DNA of 64,000 nt from UBA2970 sp965221075 (GTDB lineage Bacteria > Verrucomicrobiota > Verrucomicrobiia > Limisphaerales > AAA164-E04): assembly GCA_965221075.1 (NCBI GenBank), contig OZ244865.1, positions 1,922,001 through 1,986,000 of the forward strand, in the 5' to 3' direction. A program made the position numbers and the translations under genes. Below, piece by piece: positions 1-8,046 of this stretch. The notes under the pieces are model-generated. The model saw nothing but the letters and a program-made list of their open reading frames with translations. It had not been told where the DNA came from and did no database searches. Positions within the stretch are counted from its first letter, which is position 1. Every line of letters begins with the position of its first letter.

Positions 1-800
1 TCCACCCCCTCCAGGCTCACCGTGGCGGGAGCCACGGGGACTCCCTGGTCGTCGTCCCAGACCACCACCTGCGAGGCGTCGACGGGAAGTTCCGGCGAAT
101 GGAGGCCCTCGGCGTGCCACTCGCCCTCGGCGAAGTCTCCCGGGGTGCCCACATGCCCTCCCAGCCAGCCCTGGGCGTAGGGGAACCAGACGGCGGCGGT
201 GTCGATGATTCCCGCACTCTCCATGCCCGCCCGGTCGATGCGGATCTCCACCGTTCCCCTCCGGAACCCGCCGTCGACCATGCTGTAGCCCGTTCCCGAG
301 GACGATCCAAGGGCGACCGAGACCAGCCCGTGGAACAACGGCATCTGCCCCTCCCATTCCTGTCCGTTCCTCCTCACTCCGGCCATCAGGACGCCCCGGG
401 CCGGATCGGGATTCCAGGCGGCGGCAGAGACCGGCCAGTCGGAGGAGATGTCGATCTCCCATTCGTAGCTGGAGCCGGTGGCCACGATGTCGTAGGCCCT
501 GATCCCCAGGTTGGCGGAGGCTGCCCCGGGATCGGAGACGTTGAGGCGGGGGGCGTACATCCCGGGAGCGAAGGCGGTGACCGACCAGGGCAGGGGCCCC
601 TCGCCCGCCAGATCCATGCGAATGTCGTCCTCCCCCCGGGTCTCCATGGTCCAGCTGGCGGCGCTGACCGTGTAGTTGGGGTAGTCGCCTGGGCCGACTC
701 CTCCGGAGGGAACCTGCGGGGAAGGCCCCTCCGGAAGATCGGCCAGCGCTCCCACGGCCGCGGCGAGCAGAGGCGGAAAAGCGGACGTGATTCCTCTCAT
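1..800 (-). CDS. Secreted protein of unknown function, 3' end outside the window
   Basis: The reading frame is open from an ATG at 800 (complement) down to the first base of the window, about 266 codons, so the C-terminus is missing. The N-terminus MRGITSAFPPLLAAAVGALA looks like a signal peptide followed by a Pro/Gly-rich stretch, so export is likely. The rest is rich in Gly, Trp and acidic residues with alternating beta-strand-like segments and no recognised motif. Fragments such as AVWFPYAQGW and GGHVGTPGDF resemble, to my eye, uncharacterised secreted Verrucomicrobia/Planctomycetes proteins, but I cannot name a family. It is transcribed divergently from the copper monooxygenase gene at 1738, with 937 bp between them. 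Confidence 0.7.
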   Translation of the reverse strand, partial: MRGITSAFPPLLAAAVGALADLPEGPSPQVPSGGVGPGDYPNYTVSAASWTMETRGEDDIRMDLAGEGPLPWSVTAFAPGMYAPRLNVSDPGAASANLGIRAYDIVATGSSYEWEIDISSDWPVSAAAWNPDPARGVLMAGVRRNGQEWEGQMPLFHGLVSVALGSSSGTGYSMVDGGFRRGTVEIRIDRAGMESAGIIDTAAVWFPYAQGWLGGHVGTPGDFAEGEWHAEGLHSPELPVDASQVVVWDDDQGVPVAPATVSLEGV

Positions 801-1737
801 CGATGCGTTTTCCCGAACGGAGCGAGGCTTCCTTCATACTACGCCGCCCATCGCCTGGCAATCTCGCAGCGGCGCTCCCCCCATTGCCGGTGCAACTCCC
901 CGCCGCCGGGCCCCCGGGATTTCCCCGATGGGGGGATCCCGAGAAAGGCTCCCTTCCAGGACCGGGCGGCCAAAGGGAATCCCCCAGCGGAGAGACGCCC
1001 GGATTCCCGGCCGGTTCTTGCGGATCGGGCACGCCATCCGGCCTTGGACCGGATCCGCCCCGGGGGGGGCGGCCTCTGGAGCGCACGCGGCCGCCGGAGG
1101 GATTTCCGGGGTGGAGCGATCTCCGGCGCTCGCGCCAGCCGCCGGGCCGATCCTGCATGCCCGAAGAAGGACGTTCTTGCCAGCGAGCTGCGGAGCAGGG
1201 ATCCATGAACGGCTTGGCGACAAGGCCCCGTGAAGCCTTCTTTCAGGGATCCTCCCATCCGCATGGAAGCGAGCGATGGAAGAGGCTGCGGACGTCCGGG
1301 GAAGCGCAAAGCAGATCCAGTCGCAGCGAATGGGATGACGAGGGCCAAGGCCGGCCTGTCCAGAGCATGGGAGGCTTGCGCCACCTGTTCCCGATCGCAA
1401 GGTCCCGCTCGGCCTTGGGCCTCTGCCGGCCAGGCGCCGTGGCTGGGGTCCCAGCCCCCCGCCACGGTCAGCACGCCTCCCAATCCGGGAGCGGAACCGG
1501 CGCTTAGCTTCATGCCCTGCCTCCAGGCCGCGACGTTCCGCCAGGTTCGGCGGCTTCTCCGTGGCACGCTTCGAAGCTCGGCCATGCCGGGCGCGGCTTC
1601 GTAGAAGACGGCTTGGCAGAGAGCAGCATCGTCCGTTCCACCCGCCTCGGAGCATTCCCGGATGGAACGGGTCGGCGCTTGCCAGGAGGCCCGAAACGCG
1701 CAGAATGGATCGGGGCCCCGCCTCGTGCAGGCGCAAC
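801..1737. other. 937-bp divergent intergenic region, no convincing gene
   Basis: The interval between two divergently transcribed exported-protein genes. Open frames of 120-340 codons exist on both strands, but they overlap each other, are rich in Arg/Pro/Gly/Ser as expected of GC-rich non-coding DNA, and show no domain or signal peptide. A strong imperfect hairpin lies at 915-941: CGGGAT and CCCC pair with GGGG and ATCCCG around a GATG loop. It would sit in the leader of the minus-strand gene if transcription starts upstream of it. No promoter could be assigned. The region may contain a decayed gene that I cannot recognise. Confidence 0.5.
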
Positions 1738-3681
1738 ATGATGATCTGTCGATTTCCCTGCCGGTTCGCTCTGCTGCCGGCCCTGTTCCTGATCCCGGCT
1801 TCGGTCCTGGCCGACGAGGAAAGGCGCATCTCCATCAGCCGGGAGGAGGGGACCGTGCGCATCGACTTGCCCGCTGCCCAGGCCGAGAGCCAGCTGGTGC
1901 TCGAGGTGAGGGAGTTCCTCGACAGCAGCCCCGCCTGGAATCCGATCCTCCGCCTGAATTCCGCCGGAGAGGAGCTCAGCTACTACGATCCCCTCTGCAA
2001 GGTGGAGCCCAACCGGTTCTACCGGCTGCGCCAGCCCCCGTTTCCCGAGACCGGCTGGGCCGACAACTTCAAGCTGCTGGACGCGGAGGGAACCGCCTAC
2101 GAGCTCTTCTACCACAGCCATGTGGAAGTGATCGTGCTCCTGTCGGCCGGTCCGTCTCTGGAGCCGGTCGGATCCCGCCTGGAGGAGATCCGGTCCCTGA
2201 AGGAGCAGTACGGGGAGGAGATCCGTTTCTGGGCCCTTCTCTCCCGGCCCGAGTTCGACCTCGAGGAGCTCGGCGCCGAGATCGAGAGGCTGGGGATCGA
2301 TTTTCCGGTGCTGCTGGACGCCGGAGGGGTGGTGACCCGCAATCTGGGTCCCGTTCGCTTCCCCGAGGTCTTCGCAGTCCGCTCCTCCGACTGGACCTAC
2401 CTCTACCAGGGAGCCTTCTCCACCCGGGTCGAGGTCGGGGAGGGGCAGGTGGCCCGCCACTACCTGAGGGACGCCCTGGGCGAGCACTTCTCCCGCCGAA
2501 GGGTGGGCGTGTCGCAGGCCGAGAGCCCGGGAGCTCCTTCCGGCCTGGCCCTCGAGCAGGCGCCCTCCTACGCCGAGGAGGTGGCCCCGCTGCTGCGGGA
2601 CCACTGCCTCGAGTGCCACAGCAAGGGGAACATCGCTCCCATCCACTTCGACAGCTACGAGGCGGTGGTGCAGAACGCCTGGCCGATCAAGGACCAGGTG
2701 CTGGCCGGCACGATGCCTCCCTGGCATGCCGATCGCCATGTGGGCTCCTTCGTCAACGACATCCGGCTCTCCGATTCGGAGAAGAACGTCCTGGTCTCCT
2801 GGATCGGCCAGGGAGCGCCCCGGGGGGAGGGGGCCGATCCCCTGAGGAGCGTGGAGCAGGAGCCGCAGCCAGACTGGATCCTGGGCGAGCCCGACTACGT
2901 CGTGGAGATACCCCGCCAGAGCGTCCCGGCCGAGGGGGTGGTCGCCTACCGGTATCTGGTGGTGGACAATCCCGTGCCCCGCGACGCCTGGATCCGGGCC
3001 GCGGCGGTGATTCCCGGCGACGCCTCGGTGGTCCACCACAGCCTGGTGTTCGTGGTGAGCCGGCCGGAGGATCTGTTCGCGGTGCAGGGAGGGCTGGCGG
3101 GATTCTTCGCCGGCTACGTCCCGGGCCTTGAGCCGGAGTTCTTTCCCGAGGGCGCCGGGAAGTTCGTACCCAAGGGGGCCTCCTTCGTCTTCCAGCAGCA
3201 CTACACCCCCAGCGGGGAGGCGGCCACCGACGTCACCCGGATGGGGCTCTACCTCGCCGAAGATCCCGAGCGGGAGCTGATCACCAGATCGGCCTTCACC
3301 ACCAGCATCGACATCCCGCCCCGCCGCCGCCACAACCCGGTCGAGGCCTCCACCCGCATCCGGCAGGACAGCTGGCTGATCGAGCTCAACCCCCACATGC
3401 ACTACCGGGGGAAGACCGCCCGCTACCGCGCTGTCTTCCCCGACGGCAGCAGCCGGGACCTGCTCTCGGTGCCCGACTACCATTTCGACTGGCAGCGCAG
3501 CTACCGGCTCGCCGAGCCCCTCTTCCTGCCTGAAGGCACCCACATCGAGGTCCAAGGCAGCTTCGACAACTCGCCCCAGAACCGGTGGAACCCGGATCCC
3601 GACCAGAGGGTGGGGTTCGGAGAGCAGAGCTGGGACGAGATGTTCATCGGCTACTTCAACATCGCGGTGGACATCCGGTAG
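1738..3681 (+). CDS. Secreted thioredoxin-like / haem c / copper type II (PHM-like) monooxygenase fusion
   Basis: A 647-residue exported protein. The start is the first ATG of MMICRFPCRF, which opens a signal peptide ending near SVLADE; upstream codons in frame look non-coding. Residues about 120-255 have a redoxin-like pattern but no CxxC or peroxidatic Cys. Residues 290-294 are a haem c site (CLECH). The C-terminal half carries a full set of copper ligands in the order of peptidylglycine alpha-hydroxylating monooxygenase: HH 433-434, H488, HMH 553-555 and M635. Redoxin, planctomycete-type cytochrome c and Cu-monooxygenase C-terminal domains are known to co-occur in one chain in environmental bacteria. 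I infer a periplasmic copper oxygenase with a built-in electron entry site; the substrate is unknown. Confidence 0.8.
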   Translation: MMICRFPCRFALLPALFLIPASVLADEERRISISREEGTVRIDLPAAQAESQLVLEVREFLDSSPAWNPILRLNSAGEELSYYDPLCKVEPNRFYRLRQPPFPETGWADNFKLLDAEGTAYELFYHSHVEVIVLLSAGPSLEPVGSRLEEIRSLKEQYGEEIRFWALLSRPEFDLEELGAEIERLGIDFPVLLDAGGVVTRNLGPVRFPEVFAVRSSDWTYLYQGAFSTRVEVGEGQVARHYLRDALGEHFSRRRVGVSQAESPGAPSGLALEQAPSYAEEVAPLLRDHCLECHSKGNIAPIHFDSYEAVVQNAWPIKDQVLAGTMPPWHADRHVGSFVNDIRLSDSEKNVLVSWIGQGAPRGEGADPLRSVEQEPQPDWILGEPDYVVEIPRQSVPAEGVVAYRYLVVDNPVPRDAWIRAAAVIPGDASVVHHSLVFVVSRPEDLFAVQGGLAGFFAGYVPGLEPEFFPEGAGKFVPKGASFVFQQHYTPSGEAATDVTRMGLYLAEDPERELITRSAFTTSIDIPPRRRHNPVEASTRIRQDSWLIELNPHMHYRGKTARYRAVFPDGSSRDLLSVPDYHFDWQRSYRLAEPLFLPEGTHIEVQGSFDNSPQNRWNPDPDQRVGFGEQSWDEMFIGYFNIAVDIR

Positions 3682-3705
3682 GGCGCCTTTTCGCCGAAGG
3701 CGTCC
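3681..3705 (+). terminator. Hairpin directly after the monooxygenase stop codon
   Basis: GGGCGCCTT (3681-3689) pairs with AAGGCGTCC (3697-3705) across a 7-nt loop, nine pairs including one G-T. There is no T-run after it, so it is terminator-like or an mRNA-stabilising 3' hairpin rather than a textbook intrinsic terminator. Confidence 0.4.
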
Positions 3706-3896
3706 ATCGGGACTTGACTTACGCCGCCGGGCTGCCTACAAGTTCCCTGCTCCTGCCGCCAGGGGCCCATTGGTTTCTGACCTTTCTCGTGGATTGACTC
3801 CATTGCAACCCGGGTCGGGACCGTTGGGGGCCGTTCCCCAAGGAACGGGCCAGGCCCAAGAGGCCGACTCGATCCCCTTTCTCCGCAAGGCGGGGG

Positions 3897-3903
3897 GAGG
3901 GGC
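3897..3903 (+). promoter_or_regulatory. Shine-Dalgarno-like GGAGGGG ahead of the helicase start
   Basis: GGAGGGG ends 7 nt before the ATG at 3911, ideal spacing. The later in-frame ATG at 3971 has no such sequence, so this site favours 3911 as the start. Confidence 0.45.
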
Positions 3904-3910
3904 GGACGCA

Positions 3911-5197
3911 ATGACAGCAAGGAGCGGCGCTACGGGGACTCCTTCCCCGTCCCGCCGCACCCGACAATCCATGGAATCTTTCGACGAACTCGCGCTGGAG
4001 GAGAGCCTCCGGCGGGCGGTGGACGCCTGCAACTACCAGGAGCCGACGCCGGTGCAGGCCGAGGCCATACCGGTGATCCTGGAGGGGAAGGACCTGATGG
4101 CCTCGGCCCAGACCGGAACCGGCAAGACCGCCGCCTTCGTCCTCCCGGCCATGCAGCTGCTCCTGGGCAGGCCCCGCAAGGGGGGCCCCGGCCCTCGGGC
4201 GATGGTCCTGACCCCCACCCGGGAGCTGGCCGAGCAGGTCAACAGCGATGTCGGCAAGCTGGGCCGGTTCAGCGGGCTCAAGGCCGGCAGCGTGATCGGA
4301 GGCACCCCCTACCAGCCCCAGATCCGGCTGCTGCAGAAGCCGCTGGACATCCTGGTGGCCACGCCCGGACGCCTCAAGGACCACATGGAGAGCCAGAGGG
4401 TGGACTACTCCAGCCTGGAGATCTTCGTGCTGGACGAGGCCGATCGGATGCTCGACCTGGGCTTCATCGACGATATCCGCTTCATCGCCTCGAAGCTGCC
4501 CAGGAAGCGCCAGACCCTGCTCTTCTCGGCGACGCTGGAGGACGGTGTGCTGACCATCGCCCACGAGATCCTCCGCCGGCCCGAGCGGATACAGCTCACC
4601 TCGGTCACCACCCGGCACGAGCTGATCGACCAGAAGATCCACCACGCCGACGACTTCCTCCACAAGCACCGCCTGCTCGACAGCTACCTGGAGAGGAAGG
4701 AGCTGACCCAGGCCCTGATCTTCACCGCCACCAAGCGGACCGCGGACCGCCTGGCCGGCATGCTCGAGGCCCAGGGCCACGACTCGGCCGCGATCCACGG
4801 GGATCTGCCCCAGAAGCTGCGCAAGCGGGCGATGGACAGGATGAAGCAGGGATCCCTGCGCATCCTGGTGGCGACCGACGTGGCCGCACGGGGCATAGAC
4901 ATCAAGGGGGTCAGCCACGTGATCAACTTCGACCTACCCTACGACGCCGAGGACTACATCCACCGCATCGGGCGGACCGGCAGGGCGGGGGAGTACGGAC
5001 AGGCCGTCTCCCTGGTCTCCCCCGAGGACTGGGGCAAGCTGCACCAGATCGAGAAGCTGACCGGGAAGGCGCTGGAGCGGAGCGTGATTCCGGGCCTGGA
5101 GCCCCAGAAGGCCACGCCCATCCCCTCGGGATCCCCGCGCCGCCTTCCCCCCGTGCGCCGCCGCCGCCGCCGGGGACGCTCCCGCCTGCGCGCCTAG
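3911..5197 (+). CDS. DEAD-box ATP-dependent RNA helicase (RhlE/DeaD-like)
   Basis: A 428-residue superfamily 2 RNA helicase that remodels RNA duplexes in the cytoplasm. Visible motifs, numbered from 3911: Q-motif region around PTPVQ, motif I AQTGTGKT (66-73), motif II DEAD (175-178), motif III SAT (206-208), motif VI HRIGRTGRAG (351-360). The C-terminus is a short Pro/Arg-rich basic tail, typical of RhlE-type proteins. The alternative ATG at 3971 gives MESFDELALEE, which matches the usual RhlE N-terminus; I chose 3911 for its Shine-Dalgarno sequence. The gene ends 15 bp before rnr, so the two probably form an operon for structured-RNA decay, a pairing that makes biochemical sense. Confidence 0.93.
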   Translation: MTARSGATGTPSPSRRTRQSMESFDELALEESLRRAVDACNYQEPTPVQAEAIPVILEGKDLMASAQTGTGKTAAFVLPAMQLLLGRPRKGGPGPRAMVLTPTRELAEQVNSDVGKLGRFSGLKAGSVIGGTPYQPQIRLLQKPLDILVATPGRLKDHMESQRVDYSSLEIFVLDEADRMLDLGFIDDIRFIASKLPRKRQTLLFSATLEDGVLTIAHEILRRPERIQLTSVTTRHELIDQKIHHADDFLHKHRLLDSYLERKELTQALIFTATKRTADRLAGMLEAQGHDSAAIHGDLPQKLRKRAMDRMKQGSLRILVATDVAARGIDIKGVSHVINFDLPYDAEDYIHRIGRTGRAGEYGQAVSLVSPEDWGKLHQIEKLTGKALERSVIPGLEPQKATPIPSGSPRRLPPVRRRRRRGRSRLRA

Positions 5198-5212
5198 CTC
5201 CTTCCGTTCCGG

Positions 5213-7240
5213 ATGCGCTCGACCAGAAGGCGGCCCGCCGGGCCGCCGTCCCGTTCCAGCAGGGCTCCTTCCCCGAAGGGATCCAGGCCCCGGCAGCTCA
5301 CCGGGCAGCTTCAGAAGGTTCGCAGCGGCAAGGGTTTCCTGGATCCCGAGGAGGATCCAGGCCAGGAGATCCTCATCCTCCCCGGTGACGAGTACCGGGC
5401 CCTCCACCAGGACCGGGTCCGGGTGAGCCTCCACCGCCCCTCCCGGGATCCGGATCGCCCCACCGGCCAGGTGGTCGAGATCCTGGAGCGCAAGCCCCTG
5501 ATTCTGGTCGGCTCCTTCGAGTCGGCGGCTACCCTCTTCCACCTGGCTCCCGACGATCCGGTCTATCCCGATCGGATCCCCCTCCGGATCGGGAAGGACG
5601 CCGATCGCCTTCCCCGGCACGGGGACAAGATCGTCGCCGAGATCCGCGGATCGAGGGATCTGGACTCCGCTCCCAGGGCCAGGCTGGTGGAGGTCCTGGG
5701 CGCCCGCCACGAACCGGGCGTGGACATGCTCTGCATCCTCAAGCGCTACCGCCTCGCCGAGGAGTTCCCCTCCGAGGTGGCGGAGGAGGTGCGCGCTCTC
5801 GGCGGCGGGATTGAACCCGAGGATCTCGAGGGACGCCGGGACTGCCGCAAGGATCTGGTGGCCACAATCGATCCCGAGGACGCCAAGGACTTCGACGACG
5901 CCTTCCACCTCCACCGGACCAGGGAGGGGAAGTGGGTCCTGCAGATCCACATCGCCGATGTCTCCCACTACGTGCGGCCCGGTTCCCGTCTCGACAGGGA
6001 GGCCCTCCGGCGGGGCAACTCGACCTACCTGGTGGACCGGGTGGTCCCCATGCTGCCCGAGCAGATCAGCAACGACCTCTGCTCCCTCCGCCCCCGGGCC
6101 GACCGGCTGACCAAGTGCGCGGCCTTCGTCCTGGACCCGGAAGGCGGTGTGGTCTCCACCCAGTTCTTCTCCGCGGTGATCCACTCCCGCAGGCGCTTCA
6201 CCTACCAGGAGGCGCTGTCGGTGCTGCAGCGGAAGGCGGATGACCCCGTCGAGCGCATGCTGGTCCAGGCCGGCGAGCTGGCCCAGAAGCTTCGGGCCCG
6301 GCGCTTCCGCGAGGGCTCCCTGGATCTGGACTTCCCCGAGAACCGGATCCATCTCGACCAGGAAGGGAAGGTGTCCCGTGTGGAGCGGATGGAGAACGAC
6401 GCCTCCCACCAGCTGATAGAGGAGTTCATGCTGCTGGCCAACCAGGCGGTGGCCCGGCGCCTGCGGACCCGGCGCAAGCCCGCCATCTACCGCATACACG
6501 ACAACCCGGACGACGCAAAGCTCCTGGAGTTCGGCCGGCTGGCCAAGTCCCACGGAATCGAATGCGGGAACCTGCGCGAGAAGCGCCACATCCAGAAGAT
6601 CCTGGAGCAGCTCGCCCAGGCCGACTCCCTGGGAGAGTTCCTCAAGGTGGAGTTCCTGCGGTCGCTCAAGCGAGCCTGCTACGCCGACCATCCCAAGGGG
6701 CACTACGGGCTGGCGATGCGCGACTACACCCACTTCACCTCGCCGATCCGGCGCTACGCAGACCTCGTAGTCCACCGTTGCCTCTTCGGGCCCCATCCAG
6801 GCATCGACATGGCGCAGGTGGCGGGCCACGTCTCCCGGACCGAGAGGAACTCCGCCGACGCCGAGAGGGAGAGCTGCGAGGTCAAGCTGTTCGCCTGGCT
6901 CGAGGAGGGCCTCCGGACCTCCAGGCCGTTCCGGGGAGAGGCCCGTGTGGTGGACGTGCGCCCCTTCGGCGTTTTCGTGGAGGTGGACTCGATCGGGCTC
7001 AAGGGCCTGGTCGCCCGCTCCGAGACCATGGGGCAGCACTACAGCTTCACCGGGATGGAGTACGTCCCCAGCCGGGGCGGCGAGGCGATCCGGCCCGGCT
7101 CCGAGATCCCGGTGACTCTCACCCAGGTCGATCACCAGCTGAAGCGGCTGCGCTTCGAGATCTCGGACCTGGAGCCGAAGCCGGGGGCAGCCAGGCGCAA
7201 GAAGCGCTACCGGCTGCCGAGAAGGAAGAGGTTCAGATAG
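5213..7240 (+). CDS. rnr: Ribonuclease R / RNase II family 3'-5' exoribonuclease
   Basis: A 675-residue processive exoribonuclease releasing 5'-nucleoside monophosphates. An N-terminal OB/cold-shock region runs to about 200. The RNB catalytic domain follows, with the diagnostic acidic cluster DPEDAKDFDD at 220-229. A C-terminal S1 domain (about 572-655, RVVDVRPFGVFVEV) ends in a basic tail KKRYRLPRRKR. It is slightly shorter than E. coli RNase R (813), lacking part of the N-terminal helix-turn-helix extension. It sits 15 bp downstream of the DEAD-box helicase. Its last ~230 bp were duplicated; the second copy lies decayed at 7760-7995. Confidence 0.92.
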   Translation: MRSTRRRPAGPPSRSSRAPSPKGSRPRQLTGQLQKVRSGKGFLDPEEDPGQEILILPGDEYRALHQDRVRVSLHRPSRDPDRPTGQVVEILERKPLILVGSFESAATLFHLAPDDPVYPDRIPLRIGKDADRLPRHGDKIVAEIRGSRDLDSAPRARLVEVLGARHEPGVDMLCILKRYRLAEEFPSEVAEEVRALGGGIEPEDLEGRRDCRKDLVATIDPEDAKDFDDAFHLHRTREGKWVLQIHIADVSHYVRPGSRLDREALRRGNSTYLVDRVVPMLPEQISNDLCSLRPRADRLTKCAAFVLDPEGGVVSTQFFSAVIHSRRRFTYQEALSVLQRKADDPVERMLVQAGELAQKLRARRFREGSLDLDFPENRIHLDQEGKVSRVERMENDASHQLIEEFMLLANQAVARRLRTRRKPAIYRIHDNPDDAKLLEFGRLAKSHGIECGNLREKRHIQKILEQLAQADSLGEFLKVEFLRSLKRACYADHPKGHYGLAMRDYTHFTSPIRRYADLVVHRCLFGPHPGIDMAQVAGHVSRTERNSADAERESCEVKLFAWLEEGLRTSRPFRGEARVVDVRPFGVFVEVDSIGLKGLVARSETMGQHYSFTGMEYVPSRGGEAIRPGSEIPVTLTQVDHQLKRLRFEISDLEPKPGAARRKKRYRLPRRKRFR

Positions 7241-7294
7241 GCCTGCCCCAAGGGGAGGGATGGTTCAGGTCCGACCCGCGAGGCTGCCATCACG

Positions 7295-7763
7295 ATGCGG
7301 TTCCGGATCCCTGCTGGATCGCCGCGCCCGTGCCGGCCTTCCTTTTCGGGATCTTCATCATGTCGGTCGGCGGCTCCCGAGGGATCAGCGAGCGCGGTTG
7401 CGAGGGGATCCCCCCTGCGCCAGGAGAACTGCCTCAAGCTTGCCAAGGAGCCTGGAAGCGAATCCCAGGAAGCTGCCGGAAAACGAGGACCAGGAGCGAA
7501 GCAGGAACGGTATCGGCCGCTCTGAGCGGCAAATGGCTGCAAGACAAACTCGACGAGAGGCGGTTTCCAGTCGTCAGGCGCTACGGTTGGGTGGCTTGCA
7601 TTTTGCGTTTTCGGGCAGGATGCGCCCGAGAGGGCTTCCGGAGCCCCGGCCAGCCAGGAGATGACCGCTGGGAGCCTTCTGCCGGGCATGATCGGCGTCC
7701 GTAACGGCAATCTACAGATGCCTCCCGGTGGGAAGCTCGAGGAGGAAAGGGGCAAGAGGCTGG
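7295..7763 (+). pseudogene. Decayed duplicate of the PSD1 gene 5' end
   Basis: Sequence from 7295 aligns with the start of the intact PSD1 gene at 8050, with matching order and nearly constant offset. Both begin ATGCGGTTCCG, and the segment around 7408 (GAGGGGATCC..CTGCGCCAGG) matches the haem-site coding region near 8166. The segment around 7674 (GGGAGCCTTCTGC) matches 8310 (GGGAGCCTTCTGC), and 7720-7760 matches the region of PSD1 ending at 8398. The haem CxxCH codons are gone, frames are broken, and the copy is about 117 bp longer than its parent owing to insertions around 7490-7640. It lies in the first unit of a tandem duplication. Confidence 0.8.
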
Positions 7764-7995
7764 TTGACCGTTCCAAGACCGCAGAGCAGGGCTGCAGCGT
7801 TGCCGGGATTGAAGCACCTCCCCAGACGGCTCTCGAGGCGATCCGGTCATGGCGAGGAGACTGCGGCGGCCTTCGACTGCGACGGTCGCCAGCTGTGGCG
7901 GCTGCGCTCCGAGATCTCGGACCTGGAGCCTAAGCCGGGTGCAGCCAAGCACTTGTTGTCGCTACCGGCTGCCGACAAGGTAGAGGTACGGATAG
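7760..7995 (+). pseudogene. Decayed duplicate of the rnr 3' end
   Basis: Aligns with rnr 7007-7240 at an offset of 753-755 bp. Shared blocks include CGAGGCGATCCGG (7081 and 7834), GAGATCTCGGACCTGGAGCC (7158 and 7911) and GCTACCGGCTGCCGA (7206 and 7961), down to the homologue of the rnr stop codon at 7993-7995. The frame is interrupted by substitutions and one or two indels, so it cannot encode an S1 domain. It is separated from the intact PSD1 start by 51 bp, which itself matches the 54 bp following the real rnr stop. Confidence 0.85.
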
Positions 7996-8046
7996 GCTTG
8001 CCCCTAGGGGCGCGATGGTTTAGCTTGAGGTGGCGAGGTAGCCAAA

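Noticed and set aside
834..1862. A 342-codon minus-strand frame in the divergent gap
   Set aside because: Overlaps the start of the monooxygenase gene, lacks any domain, and is dominated by Arg, Ser and Gly; treated as chance.
1738..3681. Calling the N-terminal domain an active peroxiredoxin or thioredoxin
   Set aside because: The expected Cys residues are absent in the fold; only the redoxin-like pattern remains.
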